64,000 nt of DNA from Cellvibrio sp. PSBB023 (lineage in GTDB: Bacteria > Pseudomonadota > Gammaproteobacteria > Pseudomonadales > Cellvibrionaceae). The stretch covers positions 3,078,001-3,142,000 of the forward strand of contig NZ_CP019799.1 in assembly GCF_002007605.1 (NCBI RefSeq), in the 5' to 3' direction. Of the stretch, positions 18,101-25,791 are shown one piece after another. Position 1 is the first letter of the stretch, and every line of letters starts with the position of its first letter. The notes below the pieces were generated by a model. The model made no database searches and was not told the DNA's origin. It saw only the letters and a list, made by a program, of their open reading frames with translations. The position numbers were made by a program, and so were the translations under genes.

Positions 18101-20812
18101 AGTGCGGATTCCGCTACCCAATTAATGCTCTCCGCCGATAAAGAAAAATATAAACCGGGTGATGTTGCCAAAATACGTTTGCCTAACGCGCGCGAAGGCC
18201 GCGTATTGCTCAGTATTGAAAATGGTACACGCGTATTGGAATCGCGCTGGCTGGATTTGCAAGCCGGTCAAACTGAGATAGAGATTCCCATTACCTCGGC
18301 CATGGCGCCAAACGTCTATGCGCAGGTCGCGCTCTTGTTGCCACATCAGGAACGTGTTGCTGATGCGCCTATGCGTTTGTACGGCATAGTGCCACTGCTG
18401 GTGGAAGACCCAGCAACCCGCTTGCAACCGCAATTGGATGTCGCTGAAAAAGTTCGCCCTGAAACCGAATTTAGTATCAAGGTCAGCGAACAACATCAGC
18501 GCGCTATGACTTATACCTTAGCAATGGTGGATGAAGGTTTACTCGGCCTCACCAATTTCCACGCACCGGATGCGCACGATTATTTTTACAAACGCGAAGC
18601 CTTGGGCGTGCGCACCTGGGATTTATTCGATCAAGTCGTCGGTGGTTATGGTGCATCGCTGGAGCGCGTGTTGGCGATTGGTGGTTCGGATGCCGCGCTG
18701 GAAGCCGAGCGCAAACGCCGCGAGCGTCGCTTCCCACCGGTTGTAAAATTCCTTGGTGCCTTTGCATTAAAAGCCGGAGAAACCCGCGAGCATAAAATCA
18801 CCCTGCCACCCTACATGGGTGCTGTGCGCATTATGTTAGTGGCCGGTGATACAAGCCTTAACAATACTGCAACCAGTGCTTACGGCAGTACGGAAAAAAC
18901 CGTAACCGTCACGCAACCGGTCACACTGTTTGCCACCTTGCCGCGAGTACTTGGCCCCGGTGAAGCGGTGAATTTACCGGTCAATGTATTTGTGAGCGAA
19001 AAAAACATTCGCGATGTCAATATTTCGGTGGACACCAATGAAATGTTTAGCGTGGAAAAAGGTGCAGCGACACTCACCTTCAGTGAGCCAGGTGATGCCA
19101 TCGCCAGTTTACAATTGAAAGTGAACGATCGCCTCGGCAAAGGTCGTGTGAAAATTACTGCCCAAGCTGTTAATAGTGAAAAGTCGGGCAATGAAACGGC
19201 CACGCAAGAAATTTACATCGATGTGCGCGCCGCGAACCCGCCAACCAGTGTGTGGCAAAGCAAATTATTGCAGCCGGGCGAAACCTGGCAATCACCCCTA
19301 CAAGCTCACGGAATGATTGGCACTAATCAGGCGAGCCTTGAAGTAAGCACCTTGCCGCCGCTGAATTTGGAACAGCGTCTGGATTATTTAATCAGTTATC
19401 CACACGGCTGCCTGGAGCAAGTCACCTCATCCGTGTTCCCACAATTGCGCCTTGCACAATTGGTGAACCTGAGTGATGCGCAAAAAATTGAAATCGATAA
19501 CAACATTAACGCCGGTATTAAGCGTTTGCAGGGTTTCCAACATGCCAGCGGCGGATTTAGTTATTGGTCGGGTGATGGTTATGTAAATGAATGGGCATCC
19601 AGTTATGCCGGTCATTTTTTAGTGGAAGCCAAACACGCCGGTTACGCCGTACCCGCTGCACTCTTAAATGGCTGGATAAACTATCAGCGCAATGCGGCGC
19701 GCAATCCGCAAATTCAAGGAAATTATTACGATGAGATGGTGCTCGCCTATCGCCTCTATACACTTGCCTTAGCGGACAGTGCCGAACTACCGGCGATGAA
19801 CCGGTTGCGCGAAACCTTTAAAAACAATCAACAAAACCAGCAGGACTTCCGCATGCCCGCCCGTTGGTTATTGGCCATGTCTTATCAACATGTTGGCTTG
19901 AAAGATGCCGCGCAGGATGTAATGGGCACGATTGCGAAGAGTGTACCCAGCTATCAGGATTCAGGTTACACCTATGGCTCCGAAATGCGTGACCGCGGAT
20001 TGCTGTTAGCGGCGCTGGTAAGCTTGAATGCCAACAAAGAAACCACTTGGGAAGTGGCTGAACAAGTGGCAACTGAATTATCCAGCGATGGTTGGTACTC
20101 GACGCAAAGTATTGCCTGGGCATTGTTAGCGATGAGTGAATTTGCCAGCGCTAACCAGAGCAGTAACGGCGTGAAATTTTCGTATCAGCAAACCGGTGAA
20201 AAAGATTGGATCACCCAGGGCAGTAACAGCCCTGTGTTCCGTCGTACGCTGGACACACCACAGGTTTCAGTGCGCAACGATCACGACAAACCCATTCGCG
20301 TCGTGGTGAGTAACCGCGGCACACCAGCCAATTTACGCGAGGAAGCCAGCAGCAATGGATTGGGCTTGCAGGTGAATTTTTTAACACTGGCCAACGAACC
20401 ACTGAACGTTGAACAACTGCCACAAGGCACGGATTTTGTTGCCGAAGTCACCATCAGTGGCGAGTTCGATAAATTGCTCACCAGCAATATCGAAAACATC
20501 GCACTCACAGCAGTAGTCCCCAGCGGTTGGCAGATTCGCAATGAACGATTGGAGGGATCACAACTGCCCAAAGGCATAGATTATTTGGATATCCGCGACG
20601 ACCGCGTACTGGGTTATTTCAGTTTATGGCACGACTACTACTGGAATTACCGCTATCAGGAACGCAATCAAACCAGCGTTACCTTGCGCATTATTCTAAA
20701 CGCGAGTTACGCCGGTAAATTCTACTTACCCGGCTGGACAGCCAGCGCCATGTACAACGAAAAAATACAGGCGAAGAGTAAGGGCTATTGGGTGGAGGTT
20801 GTGGCGAAGTAA
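15152..20812 (+). CDS. Bacterial alpha-2-macroglobulin lipoprotein with thioester
   Basis: A 1886-residue envelope protein, longer than E. coli YfhM (about 1650). The signal peptide ends in the lipobox LLSAC with C21 as lipidation site. Macroglobulin beta-sandwich domains follow. MG-type landmarks include KGFLYGERDVWRPGD (bait-region side), LAMVDEGLLGLTNF, and the helical thioester domain with G-C1420-L-E-Q1423 in the YPHGCLEQ motif. The thioester is therefore intact and the protein should trap attacking proteases covalently. Residues about 460-515 form a Tyr/Asp-rich insert with cysteines on either side. Homologues usually neighbour pbpC (penicillin-binding protein 1C), but none is adjacent here. 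AGGGA precedes the ATG. It is divergent from abiE and followed by a REP-like element and a terminator. Confidence 0.93.
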   Translation: MRAHWYSWCAIALLGLLLSACDNSTTEEKTPPAATAQAIAPEWEAHIADYPKRWIAAEAPMYIRFTHPVISEAEVNTAFNPKQISLDTKTPVNLSFTSTTELRIQPVERLPNDTKIRIRLSANGLEGIEQSLDDFEFTVRTIKQDFDLRVNSLSAEKNDGELMRLSGVITTADTIALNDVKKILRIQVNDQLITDAIWTQELDNKTHSFLITGIMRGETTGTIHLEWDGKAIGSEDKGSRDLEIPAQKTFQITGVQVIREPNTAVEIQFSEELDSTQNLSGLVTLAGKTVNAVIDGSVLRYTPEKLDSGELDLVVSGSVNSINAKSLGSDYQQKIVFELVKPLVRFVGNSSILPPASQISVPFEAAGVDSVQVIAFKVFANNIGQYLQDYQLTAAAAATDTGRYLWRKTYQLPEIPRAGAQRFNLDLSELMAQHPDGLIRLELRIDRSNSIYTCEQARPTEPVSKMPEDSDGENYYDRVEEPAWYQQYYQSQGYYNYSERNNPCDDTYYYYGDDISSARNFIVSNIGLLAKRGSDNQLHIVSTELNSAKPLSGTEITAYNYQQQPIGSGTTDNYGMLQLTTDGVPFYIQAAHNKQRGYLRLRSSEALPTNQFDVSGEHIKGGLKGFLYGERDVWRPGDDIFLSFILEDKTQQLPPKHPVTLDLFDPSGKKVLSQTNVQPVNNFYTFALKTEETDPTGNYRAVVHVGNRYFDKIIKVEMVVPNRLKVDLTPAETPLRLHNMPTQVSLFAQWLQGATAKNLKADSELKLTTRESVFAGFEQFTFDDPVRSFAGSAQKVFDDKVDDSGHASFPVNVSLSAPPPGKLTATFVTRVFEESGNFSTILRPYELLPFDHWVGINIPKGNGYMDAISRDADHPVLIQTLNAQGKAEAARKVDLQVYEIGWRWWWDENNENLAEYFANSSHRPVHSETLVSDANGRINWTLAKNKYEWGRHIIRVCDSSTPDAQAHCAGKVVYLGWSYDSSASADSATQLMLSADKEKYKPGDVAKIRLPNAREGRVLLSIENGTRVLESRWLDLQAGQTEIEIPITSAMAPNVYAQVALLLPHQERVADAPMRLYGIVPLLVEDPATRLQPQLDVAEKVRPETEFSIKVSEQHQRAMTYTLAMVDEGLLGLTNFHAPDAHDYFYKREALGVRTWDLFDQVVGGYGASLERVLAIGGSDAALEAERKRRERRFPPVVKFLGAFALKAGETREHKITLPPYMGAVRIMLVAGDTSLNNTATSAYGSTEKTVTVTQPVTLFATLPRVLGPGEAVNLPVNVFVSEKNIRDVNISVDTNEMFSVEKGAATLTFSEPGDAIASLQLKVNDRLGKGRVKITAQAVNSEKSGNETATQEIYIDVRAANPPTSVWQSKLLQPGETWQSPLQAHGMIGTNQASLEVSTLPPLNLEQRLDYLISYPHGCLEQVTSSVFPQLRLAQLVNLSDAQKIEIDNNINAGIKRLQGFQHASGGFSYWSGDGYVNEWASSYAGHFLVEAKHAGYAVPAALLNGWINYQRNAARNPQIQGNYYDEMVLAYRLYTLALADSAELPAMNRLRETFKNNQQNQQDFRMPARWLLAMSYQHVGLKDAAQDVMGTIAKSVPSYQDSGYTYGSEMRDRGLLLAALVSLNANKETTWEVAEQVATELSSDGWYSTQSIAWALLAMSEFASANQSSNGVKFSYQQTGEKDWITQGSNSPVFRRTLDTPQVSVRNDHDKPIRVVVSNRGTPANLREEASSNGLGLQVNFLTLANEPLNVEQLPQGTDFVAEVTISGEFDKLLTSNIENIALTAVVPSGWQIRNERLEGSQLPKGIDYLDIRDDRVLGYFSLWHDYYWNYRYQERNQTSVTLRIILNASYAGKFYLPGWTASAMYNEKIQAKSKGYWVEVVAK

Positions 20813-20852
20813 TTTTTATATACGATAAAAATTTATGTTGTTTGAGTAATGC

Positions 20853-20926
20853 ATGTTGCGGTTCGTTCCTCACCAGCAACCTACAAGGTGCTACGTAGGT
20901 TGCTGGTGAGGAACGAACCGCAACAT
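20853..20926. repeat. REP-like palindrome, copy 2
   Basis: Perfect 32-base inverted arms (20853-20884 and 20895-20926) are separated by 10 bases. The core GGTGAGGAACGAACC is identical to copy 1 at 8156-8300. Compared with copy 1 a G has become C on one side of the inner hairpin and the facing C has become G (GTTGCGGT against ACCAGCAAC, with one bulged A), so pairing is kept. It sits 40 bases after the macroglobulin stop. Confidence 0.85.
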
Positions 20927-20980
20927 CTCCATCTCTATCTCCAAATATTTATCAAATACCTTTCAAAACTCCCGCCCATA

Positions 20981-21007
20981 AAAAAACCGCCACTGGCGGT
21001 TTTTTTG
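20981..21007. terminator. Bidirectional terminator between convergent genes
   Basis: ACCGCC / GGCGGT stem (20986-21000) has a 3-base loop, six or more As to the left and a T-run to the right. It can end transcription of the macroglobulin gene on + and of the six-gene redox operon on -, whose last stop is at 21023. Confidence 0.9.
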
Positions 21008-21022
21008 TACCTGATATTTAAA

Positions 21023-21901
21023 TTACACCAATCTCTCATCAAATAACACCAACAATCGGCTCCAGGCGCGTTCTGCCAGCTCCTGGTTGTAGACGCGCGA
21101 GTCCGGTGGGCACCAGCCGTGGAGTGCGCCGGTGTAGACTTCCACCTCTGCTTTTATTTTGGCGTCGGCGAAGCTTTTGCGTAATACGTTTTTTGCTTCC
21201 AGATCGCGCTGGTCGTCGTTTTCGGCGATGGCAATCAGGAATTGCGCCTGGGTTTTCGGAATTAATAAGTGCGGGCTGTCGGGTGTGGTGTTAACCAAAC
21301 CGCCGCCGTGGAAACTGGCAACAGCGCCAACGCGCTGTGGCAAGGCGGCAGCGGTGCGGAAGGCAATGGAACCGCTCATGCAGTAGCCCATGGTGCCTAT
21401 TTTTTTGCTGCTATCCACCGCCGCTTGTTGGTCAAGAAAGCTGACAAAGGCTTTGGCATCTATCACGTGGGTGGCAGGGCTGAGGGTTTTGGCGAGGGCA
21501 GTGACCGCCGTGCGGGTGGCTTCGTCCTCATAGGAGGCACCGGGGCCCACGACGGGGGCTTTTTGGGTGCGATAAAACGGATTCACCACCAGTACAGCGT
21601 AGCCGGATTGGGCGAGGCGTTTACCCATCAATTCAAACGCGGGGCGCAGGCCGAGAATATCGGGCCAGAGAATCACGGCGGGGTATTTACCGCTGGCGGG
21701 ATGCACAAAATAGCAATCAGCAGTGCCATCGGGAGTGGCGACATTTACCGTGGATTCCGTCACGCTCATCGCATTGGCGTTGAGGGGTAAATACATGGCC
21801 AAACTGGCGCCCACCATACCCGCGACAAATTGACGGCGGTTGAGCTGTCCGTGGGTTTGCGCGTAGCGTTGGTTATCGTCCAGCGTCAGATCGTCACACA
21901 T
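21023..21901 (-). CDS. Tat-exported dienelactone-hydrolase-family protein
   Basis: An alpha/beta-hydrolase of 292 residues. The N-terminus has a twin-arginine signal (LNRRQFVAGMVGASLAMYLPLNANA), so the enzyme is predicted to be folded before export to the periplasm. The nucleophile elbow reads GTMGYCMSGS; as in dienelactone hydrolases, the nucleophile is cysteine. The acid and histidine regions are AENDDQRD and GALHGWCPPD. Dienelactone hydrolases open lactone rings, but this family is wide and the natural substrate is unknown. It is the last gene of the six-gene operon, 27 bases after cytochrome b561. GAGG lies 7 bases before the ATG. Export of a DLH-type enzyme next to periplasmic cytochromes suggests it handles a product of that redox chain (inference). 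Confidence 0.85.
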   Translation of the reverse strand: MCDDLTLDDNQRYAQTHGQLNRRQFVAGMVGASLAMYLPLNANAMSVTESTVNVATPDGTADCYFVHPASGKYPAVILWPDILGLRPAFELMGKRLAQSGYAVLVVNPFYRTQKAPVVGPGASYEDEATRTAVTALAKTLSPATHVIDAKAFVSFLDQQAAVDSSKKIGTMGYCMSGSIAFRTAAALPQRVGAVASFHGGGLVNTTPDSPHLLIPKTQAQFLIAIAENDDQRDLEAKNVLRKSFADAKIKAEVEVYTGALHGWCPPDSRVYNQELAERAWSRLLVLFDERLV

Positions 21902-21928
21902 AATTTGCCTCGCTCAGGTTGATGAAAG

Positions 21929-22594
21929 TTACATAATGATGGGCCACAGGATAGCTGCCACCAGCACCACACCTATCGCCAAACGCCAGTGACTGGCTGG
22001 CTGCACCGGCGCCGCAATAAACGCTTTGCCGTGCAGCATGGCGGCCGTTAAATTCTGGCGACGCCATAACAGATAATAAATTACTGCGATTAAATGTAGC
22101 GCGATAAAACCTAGCAGCAGATTAAATGTGACTTCATGCCAATCCGTGATCCAACGACTGGTTTTGAAACTGAGATAATCGGCAAAGGGGCCGCCATCAA
22201 AGCCGTCGACATCGATGGAAAATAAACCCAAACCAATTTGCAGCAGCAATAAAAACAGCAGTGCCAGTGCGCTGTAACCGCCGAGTGGATTGTGTCCTGC
22301 AGAGGACGGCACATCGCGCCGCGTTATAGTTTTTAAATACTGGAATGCCACTGCTGGTGTTTGCAAAAAATGACTGAAGCGTGCACTGCTGCTGCCGAAA
22401 AACCCCCAGTAAATCCGAAATAGCACCACCCCCAACAGCGCGTAGGCGCAGTAGCTGTGATAGACAATCTCGTGGTTTTCCGCCGTCCACCAACAGGCGG
22501 CGACCAATAACACCATTGACCAGTGGCAAATGCGCACCGGCCAATCCCACAGCATTTTTTTGCTCACAACCGGTTCAAGCGCAGACATAGTCAT
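21929..22594 (-). CDS. Cytochrome b561-family membrane protein
   Basis: A 221-residue inner-membrane diheme b-type cytochrome. Four helices carry candidate heme-ligand histidines: ICHWSMVLL (helix 1), the NHEIVYHSYCAY region (helix 2), ITDWHEVTFNLL and FIALHLIAVIYYLL (helices 3 and 4). A fifth C-terminal hydrophobic segment (about 201-218) may be an extra helix. Proteins of this type pass electrons between the quinone pool and periplasmic c-type cytochromes. The gene begins 6 bases after the cytochrome c' gene, so the two are probably partners. The ATG at 22594 is followed by another at 22588; there is no clear Shine-Dalgarno, consistent with coupling to the upstream gene. Confidence 0.88.
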   Translation of the reverse strand: MTMSALEPVVSKKMLWDWPVRICHWSMVLLVAACWWTAENHEIVYHSYCAYALLGVVLFRIYWGFFGSSSARFSHFLQTPAVAFQYLKTITRRDVPSSAGHNPLGGYSALALLFLLLLQIGLGLFSIDVDGFDGGPFADYLSFKTSRWITDWHEVTFNLLLGFIALHLIAVIYYLLWRRQNLTAAMLHGKAFIAAPVQPASHWRLAIGVVLVAAILWPIIM

Positions 22595-22600
22595 GAACCA

Positions 22601-23077
22601 TTAATCCACGCGGAAACTGTCGTGGCAAGACGAACAATTATCGCGCAGGGTGCCTAATTTCTTTTGCACGGCCGCGGTATCGCCACTGCTTGCCAGTGAG
22701 GCCAAGGCTTTGGATTCCACAATCAATTCTTTGCTGATTGCGTCGAACTTGTCTTTGTTTTCCCAAATGTACGCGCGCGCGTCCGTTTTCAAACCGGATT
22801 CCGGGCCACTGCCCGCTGGAAACCATGTGGGTAATTTTTCTGCCAGTAACACCAAATCATTAGCCGCCGTGGTGATGGCGGCACTGTCGGGCTTGCCGCG
22901 TTTTAATTCGTCGCGCAGGGTTTTCATGGCGGCGCCCATGTCTTTAAAACCTTCCTGGCGCGCATCGATCACCTCTTGCTGGGCATAGGCGGGCAGTTGC
23001 AACAACAGCAGTGCGCTTAAGAGGCCACTTTTTATTAGCGATGGTGTTAATAAGGCTTTACGGGGTGTGAGCATCAT
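22601..23077 (-). CDS. Cytochrome c' (C-terminal CXXCH)
   Basis: Periplasmic c-type cytochrome of 158 residues. The Sec signal peptide occupies about residues 1-32 (ending AYAQQ). The mature part is a helical bundle, and the single heme-binding motif CSSCHDSF lies at the very C-terminus, which is the diagnostic arrangement of cytochrome c' (Pfam Cytochrom_C_2). Such proteins carry electrons or bind NO. Its ATGATG start overlaps the ankyrin gene stop by 4 bases (ATGA), giving translational coupling, and cytochrome b561 starts 6 bases after its stop. The likely role is soluble electron carrier between the membrane b561 and the large diheme protein of the same operon (inference). Confidence 0.9.
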   Translation of the reverse strand: MMLTPRKALLTPSLIKSGLLSALLLLQLPAYAQQEVIDARQEGFKDMGAAMKTLRDELKRGKPDSAAITTAANDLVLLAEKLPTWFPAGSGPESGLKTDARAYIWENKDKFDAISKELIVESKALASLASSGDTAAVQKKLGTLRDNCSSCHDSFRVD

Positions 23078-24414
23078 AGTTGTACCTTTGAAGACAGATG
23101 GAAGGCGCTGGCAAATTCCGCTTTGGCTTTGAAGTCCTCGCGTTTGGCTATATCCAGCGGCGTTTGACCGCTGCTATCCGCGAGGCTGATTCGTGCACCT
23201 TGTGCGGCTAATACCTCAAACATCGCCGCAATTTGCTCGATGGTCATTGGCATATAAAAGCTGTAGCCCAGCAATAAATGCAGCGCCGTTTTGCCGCTGT
23301 TGTTGGTGATGTTAACGTCCGGCGCAAGCGACAGGGCCAAGGATAATGCGCTGGCGTTACTGCGTACAGCGGCCAGCACCAGGCTGGTGCCGTCCTGCGC
23401 GCGGAAATTCACATCGGCACCGGCAGCCACCAGCGCGCGCATGATATCGGTATCGCCCAGCTCCGCCGCCAACAGCAGCGGGGTTTGCGGGTAGGTTACG
23501 TAGGGGCGGCTGGTGAAGTTCACTTCATAGCGCCAGACCACCGCCGAGGTGCCGGTGAGTGCATTGGGGTTGGCGCCCTTGGCGAGTAATGTTTGCACCA
23601 GTGGCAGTTGGCGATTGCGCACCGCCGCGTGTAGCAATTGGTTACCGTTGCGGTCGTAGGCTGTGAGGTCTGCTCCGCGCTGGATCAGCCGCTCCGCTAC
23701 TGCAAATTGCTGTTGGTAGATGGCCATTTGCACCAGGCTAGTGCCATCGGGTGTAACGTAATCCGCATTGGCGCCTGCATCTAGCAGCATCAGGGCGGTA
23801 TCCGGGGTTTTGCTGGTCAGCGCAAAAAACAGCGGCGTAAAGCCTTTGGCGGTGACGCGATTGAGCTCCGCGCCATTATCGAGCAGGAGCTTAACAGCCG
23901 CCCCCTGACCTTTGGCTGCGGCCCACATCAGCGGGGTTTGACCTGTGTCATCGGCTGCATCCACCTTGGCTCCCAGCGCCAGCAAACGCTGCACCATGGC
24001 GACAGTGGAGTTCCCCGCGCACAGTGCCAAAGGTGAGATGCCAGTGCTGGTGGTGCGATTGACATCGGCACCGGCATCCAACAGGGCCGCGACAATCGTT
24101 GGATCACCACGCTGGCAGGCGACAACCAGCGGGCTAAAGCTCGGGGGTTGCTCACTGGCCGGATTCACCTTGGCCCCCTTGCCCAACAGCAGGGAAACCA
24201 GTACCGGGTTTTGTGTCTCTACCGCCCAGGCCAGCGGCAGTGAGCCATCGGGGCGCGGTTTATTCAGGTTAGCACCGCGCTTGAGCGCTTGGGTCACCTT
24301 GGCCGTGTCGCCCGCGTAGATGGCACGCATTAAGGCATCATCGGCAGATTCAGCCTGCGCCACACTGGTCGAGCAGAGCGCGGCCGCTAAGGCCAGCATA
24401 GGGATTAACTTCAC
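23074..24414 (-). CDS. Periplasmic ankyrin-repeat protein
   Basis: A 446-residue protein with a Sec signal peptide (residues 1-22, cleavage near AQA-ESA) followed by about eleven to twelve ankyrin repeats that fill almost the whole mature chain. Repeats are recognisable by the pattern G-x-TPL and LL-x-x-GAdvN, for example DGSLPLAWAVE, TGQTPLMWAAAKG and SGKTALHLLLG. Ankyrin repeats bind proteins, so it probably scaffolds or protects the exported enzymes of the operon; no catalytic motif is visible. The start is GTG at 24414 behind a strong AGGAG (24420-24424). The in-frame ATG four codons further on lacks such a site. It lies 21 bases after the DUF1552 gene. Confidence 0.88.
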   Translation of the reverse strand: MKLIPMLALAAALCSTSVAQAESADDALMRAIYAGDTAKVTQALKRGANLNKPRPDGSLPLAWAVETQNPVLVSLLLGKGAKVNPASEQPPSFSPLVVACQRGDPTIVAALLDAGADVNRTTSTGISPLALCAGNSTVAMVQRLLALGAKVDAADDTGQTPLMWAAAKGQGAAVKLLLDNGAELNRVTAKGFTPLFFALTSKTPDTALMLLDAGANADYVTPDGTSLVQMAIYQQQFAVAERLIQRGADLTAYDRNGNQLLHAAVRNRQLPLVQTLLAKGANPNALTGTSAVVWRYEVNFTSRPYVTYPQTPLLLAAELGDTDIMRALVAAGADVNFRAQDGTSLVLAAVRSNASALSLALSLAPDVNITNNSGKTALHLLLGYSFYMPMTIEQIAAMFEVLAAQGARISLADSSGQTPLDIAKREDFKAKAEFASAFHLSSKVQL

Positions 24415-24435
24415 ATAAACTCCTGATTCATCTCA

Positions 24436-25791
24436 CTAGGCGTAGAGCGCTTGCAGCGGCCCGGTGCTATCGCCAAAGCGCTCTGCCGGAACACCCATTT
24501 CGTGCATCAGCGACAACATCAAGTTACTCATGGGCGTGTCTTTGGGTTCTTTAATGTGACGCCCGCCGCGCAGGCCACCACCGGCGACCAGAGCGGGCAA
24601 ATCCATGTTGTCGTGCACATTGGGTTCGCCCAGGCTCGCGCCGCCGAATACCAGGGTGCTATCGAGCAGGGTTTGCTCACCATCGGCAGTGCTGCTCAAA
24701 CGGTCGAGCAAATAGCCAAACTGCGCCATGTGGTACTGGTTAATCTTGACCAGCTTGGCGATTTTTGCCTCGTCGCCACCGTGGTGACTGAGGCTGTGAT
24801 GGGAATCGGGCACACCGATTTCAGCGTAGGAGCGATTGCTCAGCTCGCGCCCCAGCATAAAGGTGCTCATGCGCGTCATATCACTTTGCAGTGCCAGCAC
24901 TTGCAGGTCGATCATGATGCGCACGTGTTCTTCAAAGTTCTGCGGGATGCCCGCGGGCAGGGCTAATTGGCTGGTATCCACCTCATTCGTCTGGCGACTG
25001 GCTTTTTGGATGCGCTGCTCCACGGTGCGGATGGAGTCCAGATACTCCTCCAGTTTGCGGCGATCATTCATGCCTAAACGCGGCGACAGGCGCGCGGCAT
25101 CCTCCAGTACAAAATCGAGGATGCTGGCCTTGGTGGCCAACTGGGCTTTGCGGCTTTTTTCATCCAAGGCGCGGGTATCGCCAAACAGTCGCTCGAACAC
25201 ATCACCCGGCTTGACCGATACCGGCATGGGCGCGGTGGGGCTGCGCCAGGACAGGGTATTGGTGTAGGTGCAGCTGTAGCCCACATCGCAACTGCCGAGC
25301 AGGCTGGGCGGCTCTATGCCCAATTCCAGTGAAGCGAGCTGGGTGTGTTGGCCAATGTGGTTGGCGATGACCTGATCCATGGAAATACCGCAGTAAATAT
25401 CGGCGCCCTCGGTGCGTTTGGGGTGCGCGCCGGTGAGATAGGCACCGCAACTGCGACCGTGGCTGCCGGGGCCATCGCCCAGGGCATTGGCGTTGTAGTG
25501 TGCCAAGCCAGTGATCACCGCAAACTTATCGCGATGGCGCGCAATAGGCTCCAGAATCGGCGTCAAGGCGTAATCGCTCCCCGCCACCGCCGGGGTGAAT
25601 TGGGGCATGCGCAAGCCGTTGGGGATATAAAACACGCTCAGTTTTTTCGGGCGATTTTCCAACACTGTGTTGGCCAGCGCCGAGGGAATCAGGGATTCCA
25701 TCACCGGCAAACTGATGGCGGCACCCAAACCGCGCAGCAAACTGCGGCGCGACAACAAGGCGTTAGTGAACTGCGGCGGTCGTTTTTTCAT
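24436..25791 (-). CDS. Tat-exported DUF1552 (HXXSHH-motif) protein
   Basis: A 451-residue protein of the DUF1552 family. The N-terminus is a twin-arginine signal (LLSRRSLLRGLGAAISLPV, then a cleavable region ending near LAN), so it is exported folded, possibly with a cofactor. The family histidine motif HXXSHH is visible as HHSLSHHGGDE around residue 330. Further conserved-looking blocks are FYIPNGLRMP, GPGSHGRSCGAYLTGA and FGGASLGEPNVHDNMDLP. The fold resembles sulfatase/DUF1501-like proteins; activity is unknown. It overlaps the end of the DUF1592 gene by 29 bases, and DUF1592/DUF1552 pairs recur in Planctomycetes and some Proteobacteria. A metal- or redox-dependent role with the diheme partner is inferred. 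Confidence 0.88.
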   Translation of the reverse strand: MKKRPPQFTNALLSRRSLLRGLGAAISLPVMESLIPSALANTVLENRPKKLSVFYIPNGLRMPQFTPAVAGSDYALTPILEPIARHRDKFAVITGLAHYNANALGDGPGSHGRSCGAYLTGAHPKRTEGADIYCGISMDQVIANHIGQHTQLASLELGIEPPSLLGSCDVGYSCTYTNTLSWRSPTAPMPVSVKPGDVFERLFGDTRALDEKSRKAQLATKASILDFVLEDAARLSPRLGMNDRRKLEEYLDSIRTVEQRIQKASRQTNEVDTSQLALPAGIPQNFEEHVRIMIDLQVLALQSDMTRMSTFMLGRELSNRSYAEIGVPDSHHSLSHHGGDEAKIAKLVKINQYHMAQFGYLLDRLSSTADGEQTLLDSTLVFGGASLGEPNVHDNMDLPALVAGGGLRGGRHIKEPKDTPMSNLMLSLMHEMGVPAERFGDSTGPLQALYA

